Origin: Nonomuraea sediminis
GTDB lineage: Bacteria > Actinomycetota > Actinomycetes > Streptosporangiales > Streptosporangiaceae
Assembly: GCF_018531495.1 (NCBI RefSeq)
Contig: NZ_JAHDTI010000015.1
Location: 1-64,000, forward strand
Length of the DNA: 64,000 nt
Reading direction: 5' to 3'
This document shows, piece after piece, positions 57,460 to 64,000 of this stretch; positions within the stretch are counted from its first letter, which is position 1; every line of letters begins with the position of its first letter. The position numbers were made by a program, and so were the translations under genes. A model generated the notes under the pieces. That model saw nothing but the letters and a program-made list of their open reading frames with translations. It was not told where the DNA came from and made no database searches.

Positions 57460-59415
57460 GTGAGCGCCTACCGCTATGGCGAGTACAACGACGGCCCCGA
57501 CCCCCTGGCCCCGCCGTACGACGTGCGGGCGGCCCTGGACGAGATGGGCGACGCGATCCTGTCCGGCTCGACGCCCGTGCACGCCCTGCGCGACCTGCTC
57601 AAGCGCGGCCTGCCCGGCGCGCAGGACCGGCGCGGCCTGGACGACATGCTGCGCGAGGTACGGCGGCGCCGCCGCGAGCTGCGTGAGAGTGGCCGCCTCG
57701 ACGGCACCCTGGAGCGGGCCAGGGCCCTGCTGGACAAGGCGATCGGCCAGGAGCGCGCCGAACTGTTCCCCGACCCGTCCGACGACGCGCGGCTGCGCGA
57801 GTCCGAGCTCGACGCGCTGCCCGAGGACACCGCGAGCGCGATCCAGGAGCTGAGCTCCTACGAGTGGCGTTCGCAGGCGGCCAGGCAGACCTTCGAGGAG
57901 CTGCGCGACCTGCTGCGGCGCGAGGTGCTCGACAGCCAGTTCAGGGGACTGCGCGAAGCGCTGGCCAACCCCGACCCCGAGGCCATGGAGCGCGTCCGGC
58001 AGATGATGTCGGACCTCAACGAGATGCTGGAGAAGGACGCCAGGGGCGAGCACACCCAGGCCGACTTCGATGACTTCATGGGGAAGTACGGAGATCTCTT
58101 CCCCGAGAAGCCGCGGAACCTGGAGGAGCTGGTCGACATCCTGGCCCGCCGGGCCGCGGCCACCCAGCGGATGCTGGCCTCGATGACCCCGCGCCAGCGC
58201 GAGGAGCTCGGCAACCTGATCAACCAGACGCTCGAGCAGGCGGGCCTGGCCGACCAGATGCGCCGCCTGGGCGAGGCCCTGTACGCCCGCAGGCCCGACC
58301 TGTCCTGGGGCGGGCAGGAGCGGATGACGGGCGAGGAGCCGCTGGGCATGGGCGACGCCGTCACCGCGCTCGAGGAGCTGGCCGACCTGACCCAGCTGGA
58401 GTCGTCGCTGCGTCAGGACTATCCGGGCGCCCGGCTCGACGACATCGACGAGGCCGCGGTCAGGCGCGCGCTCGGCCGCTCGGCGGTCGACGATCTGGAG
58501 GCGCTGCGCCGGATCGAGCGGGAGCTGGAGGAGCAGGGCTACCTGCTGCGCCGCCGCGGCAAGCTGGAGCTCACGCCCAAGGCGGTGCGCAGGCTCGGCG
58601 AGACGGCGCTGCGGCGGGTGTTCTCCTCGCTGGACGCGGGCCGCCGTGGCGACCACGACCAGCATGACGCCGGCGCGGCCGGGGAGTTGACCGGATCGTC
58701 CAGGCCGTGGCGCTTCGGCGACGAGCAGCCCATCGACGTGGTCCGCACGCTGGTCAACGGCGTGCGCAACGGCGGCGTCCGCACCGGCACGGCCGTGAAG
58801 CTGTCGGTGGACGACTTCGAGGTGGCCGAGACCGAGCGGCGCAGCGCGGCGGCGGTGTGCCTGCTGGTGGACCTGTCGTACTCGATGGCGCTGCGCGGCA
58901 CGTGGGCGGCGGCCAAGCAGACGGCGCTGGCGCTGCAGGCGCTGGTGGCCTCGAAGTTCCCGCAGGACGCGGTGCAGATCATCGGGTTCTCGAACTACGC
59001 CAGGGTGTTGCAGCCCGACGAGCTGGCCGGGCTCGACTGGGACATGGTCCAGGGCACGAACCTGCACCACGCGCTGCTGATCGCCGGGCGGCACCTGGAC
59101 CGGCATCCGGACTTCGAGCCGGTGGTGCTGGTGGTCACCGACGGCGAGCCGACGGCGCACCTGATGCGCAACGGGCGCTCGGCCTTCGAGTGGCCGCCCT
59201 CACGGGAGACGCTGGAGCTCACGCTGGCCGAGGTGGACAAGATGACCCGGCGTCGCGCCACGATCAACGTGTTCATGCTGGCCGGGGACGAGCGGCTCAA
59301 GGAGTTCGTGGACGAGGTGGCCCGCCGTAACGGAGGCCGGGTCTTCTCCCCCAGCGCCGACCGCCTGGGCGAGTACGTGGTGAGCGACTTCCTCAGACTC
59401 CGGCGCTCGCGCTAG
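57460..59415 (+). CDS. VWA domain protein, partner of the MoxR-like ATPase
   Basis: A 651-residue protein. The N-terminal ~430 residues are helical and highly charged; the C-terminal von Willebrand A domain (about 450-640) has the MIDAS motif LLVDLSYSMALRG, a conserved Thr in QGTNLHHAL and Asp in VVTDGEPTA, so it should bind metal. Proteins like this dock on MoxR AAA rings as adaptors. Leaderless: TAGCGT (57448-57453) lies 6 nt before GTG 57460. It overlaps the convergent DUF6292-like gene by 23 bp. Confidence 0.9.
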   Translation: MSAYRYGEYNDGPDPLAPPYDVRAALDEMGDAILSGSTPVHALRDLLKRGLPGAQDRRGLDDMLREVRRRRRELRESGRLDGTLERARALLDKAIGQERAELFPDPSDDARLRESELDALPEDTASAIQELSSYEWRSQAARQTFEELRDLLRREVLDSQFRGLREALANPDPEAMERVRQMMSDLNEMLEKDARGEHTQADFDDFMGKYGDLFPEKPRNLEELVDILARRAAATQRMLASMTPRQREELGNLINQTLEQAGLADQMRRLGEALYARRPDLSWGGQERMTGEEPLGMGDAVTALEELADLTQLESSLRQDYPGARLDDIDEAAVRRALGRSAVDDLEALRRIERELEEQGYLLRRRGKLELTPKAVRRLGETALRRVFSSLDAGRRGDHDQHDAGAAGELTGSSRPWRFGDEQPIDVVRTLVNGVRNGGVRTGTAVKLSVDDFEVAETERRSAAAVCLLVDLSYSMALRGTWAAAKQTALALQALVASKFPQDAVQIIGFSNYARVLQPDELAGLDWDMVQGTNLHHALLIAGRHLDRHPDFEPVVLVVTDGEPTAHLMRNGRSAFEWPPSRETLELTLAEVDKMTRRRATINVFMLAGDERLKEFVDEVARRNGGRVFSPSADRLGEYVVSDFLRLRRSR

Positions 59416-59824
59416 AGCCGGTGTAGAAGTCCAGCGCGACGTCGAAGCCGTCGCGGCAGTTGCGGTGGGAGCGGTAGCAGGGGCGCCAGGCGCTGCTCGC
59501 GCCCACGCCGGTGCGGGCGTCGGACAGGGCCTCGGAGACCCGCTCCGGTTTGGGCACCAGCCCGTGGCCCAGGTAACGCACGTCGGCCAGTTCGGCGTGC
59601 GCGCCGCGCTCGCCGGAAACGAAGCGGCCGAGCCGCCAGCCGCTCTCCTCGTCCCACACCAGCGCACTGCCGTCGCCGAGTCTGACGGTGGCGTCACGCG
59701 GGTCGCAGGGACCCTCCCACCAGTCGGTCACCTCGGTTCCCAGCACATCGACAACGCGCCGCACGTAGCCGACCGGCTGGCGCAACCATTCGTCGGTGTA
59801 GGGCTCGACATGCCTGATGCCCAC
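59393..59824 (-). CDS. DUF6292-like protein
   Basis: A 143-residue soluble protein. The core VGYVRRVVDVLG ... WWEGPCDPRDATVRL ... ALVWDEESGWRLGRFVSG ... DVRYLGHGLVPKPERV recalls the actinobacterial DUF6292 family of unknown function; the match is by pattern only. Several Trp and Cys residues are conserved-looking. GTG 59824 was preferred because AGAGG lies about 7 bp upstream. Its 3' end overlaps the VWA gene by 23 bp. Confidence 0.65.
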   Translation of the reverse strand: MGIRHVEPYTDEWLRQPVGYVRRVVDVLGTEVTDWWEGPCDPRDATVRLGDGSALVWDEESGWRLGRFVSGERGAHAELADVRYLGHGLVPKPERVSEALSDARTGVGASSAWRPCYRSHRNCRDGFDVALDFYTGSSASAGV

Positions 59825-59954
59825 GACAGGACCTCTCGCGGTGTGTGGATTGCAGCGACACGTCACCTTACCTGCCCTGAACTAATTGTGTTGCCCGGGC
59901 GTCTAGTCATTACGGACGATATTTACGTCCACGGCGGGGAAGGAGGGGGCCCCA

Positions 59955-60080
59955 ATGCTTGCCGCGATCGTCCTGGTCGTTCTCATGGTGGTGACCATCG
60001 TCGCCACCGAACTCATCATGCGCTGCTCTCGCGAGCGCAAAGAGAGTGTCGACTCCCCCAGCGAGATCACCGGGGACTAG
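59955..60080 (+). CDS. 41-residue single-helix membrane protein
   Basis: ATG 59955 to TAG 60080 encodes MLAAIVLVVLMVVTIVATEL, then a short charged tail with RCSRERKESVDSPSE. AGGAGG (59941-59946) lies about 8 bp upstream, a good start signal for so short a frame. The -10 box of the next gene (TAGTCT) uses its stop codon. Function unknown. Confidence 0.65.
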   Translation: MLAAIVLVVLMVVTIVATELIMRCSRERKESVDSPSEITGD

Positions 60081-60090
60081 TCTCTCGGGC

Positions 60091-60522
60091 ATGTCGTCCC
60101 TGCTGACTTGGCTCCACATCGGATTCGCCATCTTCACGATCGGTCCGCTCACCGCCGTGACCATGGCCGCGCCGCGCGCCATCAGGAACAAGAACGTCGC
60201 CGTGCTGCAGAACCTGCAGCGCATGGCCAGGACCTACAGCCTGGGCTCGCTGGGGGTGCTGGTCTTCGGGGTCGCGCTCGGGCTGAGCCTCGGCAAGGGC
60301 GTCCTGGGCCAGTGGTACATGACGGCCTCGATGACGCTGTTCATCGTGGCCGCGGTGCTCCTCGTCATCATCGACCGCGACCTGCGCACCGCCGTCCGGG
60401 CTCTGTCCAGCGAGAGCCCGGACGACGACGCGAAGGTGCAGAACGGCAGGATCGCCGCGTTCAGCGGCATCGTGTCGCTGATCTGGCTGGTGATCCTCTT
60501 CCTGATGATCGTGCCGCGCTAG
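60091..60522 (+). CDS. DUF2269-like four-helix membrane protein
   Basis: A 143-residue membrane protein with four hydrophobic helices: LLTWLHIGFAIFTIGPLTAV, LGSLGVLVFGVALGLSL, TASMTLFIVAAVLLVII and IVSLIWLVILFLMIV. The N-terminal His in HIGFAIF and the overall spacing match DUF2269-type integral membrane proteins; role unknown. Leaderless: TAGTCT (60078-60083) lies 7 nt before ATG 60091. It overlaps the convergent metB gene by 4 bp. Confidence 0.8.
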   Translation: MSSLLTWLHIGFAIFTIGPLTAVTMAAPRAIRNKNVAVLQNLQRMARTYSLGSLGVLVFGVALGLSLGKGVLGQWYMTASMTLFIVAAVLLVIIDRDLRTAVRALSSESPDDDAKVQNGRIAAFSGIVSLIWLVILFLMIVPR

Positions 60523-61658
60523 CCCAGCGCCTGGGTGAGGTCGGCGAGCAGGTCGTCGACCGTCTCGATGCCGACCGACAGGCGCACCAGGTCGGCGGGC
60601 ACCTCCAGGGGCGAGCCCGCCGCCGAGGCGTGCGTCATGCGGCCCGGGTGCTCGATCAGGGACTCGACCCCGCCCAGCGACTCGCCCAGCGTGAACAGCT
60701 TGGCGGAATTGCAGACCTTGACGGCCTCCTCCTCGCCGCCCGCCACGCGGAACGACACCATGCCGCCGAAGCGCTTCATCTGCTTGGCGGCCACCTCGTG
60801 GCCTTGGTGCTCGGCCAGACCCGGGTAGAGCACGTGGGTGACGCGCGGGTGCGCGAGCAGCAGGTCGACGATGCGCTCGGCGTTGTCGCTATGGCGGTCC
60901 ATCCGCACGCCGAGCGTCTTGAGCCCGCGCAGCGTCAGCCAGGCGTCGAACGGCCCCGCCACGGCGCCCATCGCGTTCTGGTGGTAGGCGAGCTGCTCGC
61001 CCAGCTCCTGCGAGGCCGCGATCAGCGCGCCGCCGACCACGTCGGAGTGCCCGCCGATGTACTTGGTGGTGGAGTGCACGACGACGTCGGCCCCCAGCTC
61101 GAGCGGCCGCTGCAGGTACGGCGAGGCGAAGGTGTTGTCCACCACGAGCAGCGCCCCGTTGTCGTGGGCCAGCTCGGCGAGCGCGGCGATGTCGGCGATG
61201 CCGAGCAGCGGGTTCGTCGGCGTCTCCACCCAGACGATCTTCGTCTTCTGGGTCATGGCGTTGGCCACGGCGGCCAGGCTGCCCAGCGGCACCGGGTCGA
61301 AGCGCAGGTCCCAGCGGCTGTTCACCTTGGCGAAGAGCCGGTAGGTGCCGCCGTAGGCGTCATTGGGAATGATCACGTGGTCATTCGGCTTGCACACTGT
61401 CCGCAGCAGGGTGTCCTCGGCGGCGAGTCCCGAGGCGAACGCCAGCCCGCGCGCCCCGCCCTCGACCGCGGCCAGCGCCTCCTCGAGCGCGGTACGCGTC
61501 GGGTTGGCCGACCGGCTGTACTCGTAGCCGGAACGCAGGCCGCCCACGCCGTCCTGCTTGTAGGTGGAGGTGGCGTAGATGGGCGGCACCACCGCGCCGG
61601 TCAGCGGGTCAGGCTCTTGACCTGCGTGGATCGCCAGGGTTTCGAAACCGTTGCTCAT
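60519..61658 (-). CDS. metB: Cystathionine gamma-synthase
   Basis: A 379-residue PLP enzyme of trans-sulfuration that joins an activated homoserine to cysteine to give cystathionine. Family marks: TLAIHAGQEPDPLTGAVVPPIY, EYSRSANPTRTALE, the PLP-binding Lys in HSTTKYIGGHSDVVGG, and the C-terminal SLGGVESLIEHPGRMTHAS, which favours synthase or closely related gamma-lyase. Distinguishing synthase from lyase is not certain by motif. ATG 61658 is 7 nt after a TACCGT -10 box on the minus strand, so it is leaderless. In mycobacteria metB neighbours greA, which is also in this window. Confidence 0.92.
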   Translation of the reverse strand: MSNGFETLAIHAGQEPDPLTGAVVPPIYATSTYKQDGVGGLRSGYEYSRSANPTRTALEEALAAVEGGARGLAFASGLAAEDTLLRTVCKPNDHVIIPNDAYGGTYRLFAKVNSRWDLRFDPVPLGSLAAVANAMTQKTKIVWVETPTNPLLGIADIAALAELAHDNGALLVVDNTFASPYLQRPLELGADVVVHSTTKYIGGHSDVVGGALIAASQELGEQLAYHQNAMGAVAGPFDAWLTLRGLKTLGVRMDRHSDNAERIVDLLLAHPRVTHVLYPGLAEHQGHEVAAKQMKRFGGMVSFRVAGGEEEAVKVCNSAKLFTLGESLGGVESLIEHPGRMTHASAAGSPLEVPADLVRLSVGIETVDDLLADLTQALG

Positions 61659-61799
61659 AGGGCCAACGGTAACGGAAGCGGCCCGCGATCCGTCCCCCAA
61701 CCGATCGCGGACCGTTTCCGGGGCGCCGTCCCCCGACGTGCGCCCTGCCGGGCTCGTGGCCATGCCACTCACGAGCCCGGAGCTCTCAGGCTGCCCCTG

Positions 61800-62000
61800 T
61801 CAGGCGGCCTTGGTCTCGTGGGTGCTGCGCTGCGGCAGCCGTACCACCTGTGCGTCCTCGCGCGGCGCCTGGATGAAGCGGCCGCTCGAGCCCTCGGCGG
61901 GCTGGCCGTTGATCCGGGAGAGCATCACGGGGTCGGCCAGTGCGAGCAGCACTCCGACCACCAGTCCCACTCCCAGCAGAACGAACCCGATGACGATCAT
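61800..62000 (-). CDS. 66-residue membrane protein with charged tail
   Basis: ATG 62000 follows GGGGGAAAG by 4-5 bp. The product has one N-terminal helix (MIVIGFVLLGVGLVVGVLLALA) and a polar C terminus ending in RSTHETKAA. No family recognised. It lies between metB and the divergent histidine kinase gene, in 61659-62138, which otherwise holds only promoter sequence. Confidence 0.65.
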   Translation of the reverse strand: MIVIGFVLLGVGLVVGVLLALADPVMLSRINGQPAEGSSGRFIQAPREDAQVVRLPQRSTHETKAA

Positions 62001-62138
62001 TTCTTTCCCCCTTCCGACGTCATCCAGCATGCTCGCCGGGCCGGGCCTGGCACCTCCGCTGAAGGGCTGGGGTTGAGGCCGGCGCCTCGGCCGAACGGTT
62101 GATACTGGCTGTCCGACTTGCGGCTTAGGCTCAAGGCC

Positions 62139-63281
62139 GTGGGGGACACCAAGCGCATCGTGTACTGGATCCGGCGGCTGAGCGAGATAGCGGTCATCGG
62201 CTGGCTGTGCATGATGCTGCTGGTCGACCTGGTCATGGCCGCGGGCACGGGCGGGCTGCAGTGGCTGGTCCCCATCTGCGGCGGGGTCGGGATCGTGGCA
62301 GTCGTGCTGCGCCGCCGCTTCCGGCTCGAGGGGTTCGCCCTGCTGTTCGGCCTGTCCTTCGCGGTGTCCGTGATCATGGGCGGGATCAACTTCGCCGGCG
62401 CGCCCGGCACGGCCGAGACGGGCGCGATGCTCGTGCTGACGATCGGCGTGCTGCGCAATGTCGAGCCGGTCAGGCGGGCGGCGATCCTGGCGATCGTCTC
62501 GCTGGTCGTGCTGATGGCCGAGGGCGGCGGCCGCGACTACCACAACGCCGGGCTGGCCTTCTCGTTCCTGCTGTTCGCCGCCTGGTCGATGGCCGCGGGC
62601 ATCGGCGGCTACCTGCGCTTCCAGCAGGAGCGCCGCACGGAGGCCGTGTACTCGGTACGGCGGGCCGAGCGCCTCGAGCTGGCCAGGGAGCTGCACGACC
62701 TGGTGGCCCACCACATCACCGGCATCGTCGTGCAGGCGCAGGCGGCCCGCACGGTGGCCGAGATGAAACCCGACGCCGTGGTGCCCGCGCTGGACGCGAT
62801 CGCCAACGCCGGCGCCGAGGCGCTGACGTCGATGCGCCGCCTGGTGTCGGTGCTGCGCGAGCAGGAGGAGGGCGCGCGCACGCCCGGCATGACGCTGGCC
62901 GACCTGCGCATCCTGACCGAGCGGTTCTCGCAGGACGGGCCGCGGGTGGCCTTCGAGATCGGGCAGGGCGTGGACGAGCGGACGCTGCCGCGCGAGGTGC
63001 TGACCACGCTGCACCGGGTGCTGCAGGAGGCGCTCACCAACGTGCGCAAGCACGCCCCTGGCACCGGCTGGGTGGAGGCGGAGCTGCGCCGCAACGGCGG
63101 CGAGCTGGTGCTGCGGGTGCGCAACTACGGCTCGCAGTCCGATCCGCGGGTCTCGCGGCTCGGCGGCGGGTTCGGGCTGGTCGGGATGGCCGAGCGGGTC
63201 GAGGCGCTGGGCGGGCGGCTATACGCCGGCCCGACCCCGCAGGGCGCCTGGGAGGTGGTCGCCGAGTTCCCGCTGCCCTGA
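62139..63281 (+). CDS. NarL-type sensor histidine kinase (HisKA_3)
   Basis: A 380-residue membrane kinase. About six N-terminal hydrophobic helices (to ~165) lead to the HisKA_3 dimerisation domain with phospho-acceptor His in ELARELHDLVAHHITGI, then an HATPase domain with VLQEALTNVRKHAPG, and GGGFGLVGMAERVEALGG. The partner response regulator is not in the window. Leaderless: TAGGCT (62126-62131) lies 7 nt before GTG 62139. The 3' end overlaps the convergent TPR regulator by 63 bp, the longest overlap here. Confidence 0.9.
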   Translation: MGDTKRIVYWIRRLSEIAVIGWLCMMLLVDLVMAAGTGGLQWLVPICGGVGIVAVVLRRRFRLEGFALLFGLSFAVSVIMGGINFAGAPGTAETGAMLVLTIGVLRNVEPVRRAAILAIVSLVVLMAEGGGRDYHNAGLAFSFLLFAAWSMAAGIGGYLRFQQERRTEAVYSVRRAERLELARELHDLVAHHITGIVVQAQAARTVAEMKPDAVVPALDAIANAGAEALTSMRRLVSVLREQEEGARTPGMTLADLRILTERFSQDGPRVAFEIGQGVDERTLPREVLTTLHRVLQEALTNVRKHAPGTGWVEAELRRNGGELVLRVRNYGSQSDPRVSRLGGGFGLVGMAERVEALGGRLYAGPTPQGAWEVVAEFPLP

Positions 63282-64000
63282 CAGGCGAGCCTCGGCGAAC
63301 GCTTCGGCGCCGAGCAGCCCTGTCAGCCGGTCGCCGATCCGGTTGACGTCCAGCCGTTCGGCGTCGGGCAGCGGGGCGCCCACCAGGTTCCTGATGCCCG
63401 CCGCGGCACCCAGCGACCTGGCGGCCTCCTCGGCCTGGCCGCACAGCGACAGGGCGCCGGCCAGTCCTTCCAGCGACAGGGCGATCGCCCTGGGGTCGCC
63501 GGTCTGCCGGGCGGCCTGGTAGCTCTCGCGCTGCCTGGCCAGCGCGAGCTCGGCCTCGCCGCGCTGCTCGGCGGCGAAACCCAGTTCGGCCATGAGGAAG
63601 GCGATCCCGGGCAGCCCGCCGACCTGGCGCAGCCACGCCAGCCACGGCCGGACGTACGCCTCGGCCTCGGCGTAGCGTCCCTGCCGCCTGGCGCTGACGG
63701 CCAGGCCCAGGACGGCGTGTTCCTCGGCGCCCTTGTAGGACTGCTCCACTGCCAGCCGCCTGGCCCGCTCGTGGTAGTCGTCGGCCCGCTCGTAGTCGCC
63801 CGCGAGCAGCGCGCTGCGGCCGATCGCGGACAGCTTGTTGGCGGTCTCGAAGCCCAGCTCCTCCGCCAGGCGCAGCCCGCGCATGCGCAGCCGGGTGGCC
63901 TCGTCGTACTCGCCGCGGATCTCGGCCAGCCGGTCGAGCGTGTCCATCGCCTCGATCTGGCCCCAGCCGTCGCCCAGCTCGCGGAAGAGGGCCAGGCTGC
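63219..64000 (-). CDS. TPR-containing regulator, C-terminal part (AfsR/SARP-like)
   Basis: The frame is open through the right edge, so the N-terminal domains are outside. Visible are about 260 residues of tetratricopeptide-like helices: DRLAEIRGEYDEATRLRMRGLRLAEELG, LLAGDYERADDYHERARRLA, RRQGRYAEAEAYVRPWLAWL, and a closing LGAAAGIRNLVGAPLPDAERLD segment. This is the typical C terminus of SARP/AfsR or LuxR-like ATPase regulators and resembles the regulator at the left edge of the window. It overlaps the histidine kinase gene by 63 bp. Confidence 0.8.
   Translation of the reverse strand, partial: SLALFRELGDGWGQIEAMDTLDRLAEIRGEYDEATRLRMRGLRLAEELGFETANKLSAIGRSALLAGDYERADDYHERARRLAVEQSYKGAEEHAVLGLAVSARRQGRYAEAEAYVRPWLAWLRQVGGLPGIAFLMAELGFAAEQRGEAELALARQRESYQAARQTGDPRAIALSLEGLAGALSLCGQAEEAARSLGAAAGIRNLVGAPLPDAERLDVNRIGDRLTGLLGAEAFAEARLSGQRELGDHLPGALRGRAGV

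Overview
The window is a 64 kb piece of very GC-rich, gene-dense actinobacterial chromosome. Mycothiol S-conjugate amidase next to DUF4307 and greA, GTP-dependent PEPCK, DUF5999, two Ser/Thr kinases, AfsR/SARP-type regulators, many GTG starts and many leaderless genes (a TAnnnT -10 box 6-8 nt before the start codon) point to a filamentous actinomycete, most likely Streptosporangiales (Nonomuraea-like); the genus is inference. No tRNA, rRNA, prophage, transposase or CRISPR was recognised. Parts of the gene set (metB, greA, DUF4307, mca, a small ORF, DUF255 protein, uppS, phoH, fumC) recall, from memory, the M. tuberculosis Rv1079-Rv1098c neighbourhood, so this is core chromosome with accessory insertions.

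Layout. 1-5.2 kb: 3' part of a SARP-like ATPase regulator, a 61-bp tandem repeat, a 6-oxocamphor-hydrolase-like crotonase divergent from a TetR gene with tandem operators, and a ~34-bp minisatellite. 5.3-15 kb: class I fumarase, DUF5999, a Nur-box-preceded Fe/Mn superoxide dismutase, two Ser/Thr kinases, class II fumarase, and trpD under a complete Trp-codon attenuator, flanked by two copies of a ~190-bp repeat. 15-21 kb: a tightly overlapping operon (3-hydroxybutyrate dehydrogenase, GAF-PucR regulator, MHS transporter, alpha/beta hydrolase, secreted oligomer-hydrolase-like esterase) that reads as a 3-hydroxybutyrate/oligomer utilisation pathway. 21-31 kb: glycosyltransferase, transglycosylase-like membrane protein, a response regulator/histidine kinase/lipoprotein three-gene system, PIN-PhoH ATPase, UppS, an amidohydrolase and two uncharacterised proteins. 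31-43 kb: pckG with two dre-like GntR operators, NlpC/P60 hydrolase, greA, DUF4307, mca, two small genes, DUF255 protein and a class A PBP. 43-45 kb: Lrp regulator divergent from hpd, then an RDD protein.

45-54 kb is the most system-like accessory region: an M1 peptidase, then PadR repressor, a PadR-associated membrane protein, two paralogous four-cysteine lipoproteins, a MacA-like adaptor with a peptidoglycan-binding domain, an ABC ATPase, a MacB-like permease and a second PadR. Three promoters here share one design: a -35/-10 pair 18 bp apart, a palindrome filling the spacer and a leaderless ATG. They appear to form a local PadR regulon that controls an envelope exporter.

54-64 kb holds a FIST sensor protein divergent from a MoxR-like AAA ATPase, which is paired with a VWA protein (a secreted protein lies between them). 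Then come a DUF6292-like protein, small membrane proteins, metB, a NarL-type histidine kinase and the 3' part of another TPR regulator that runs off the end.
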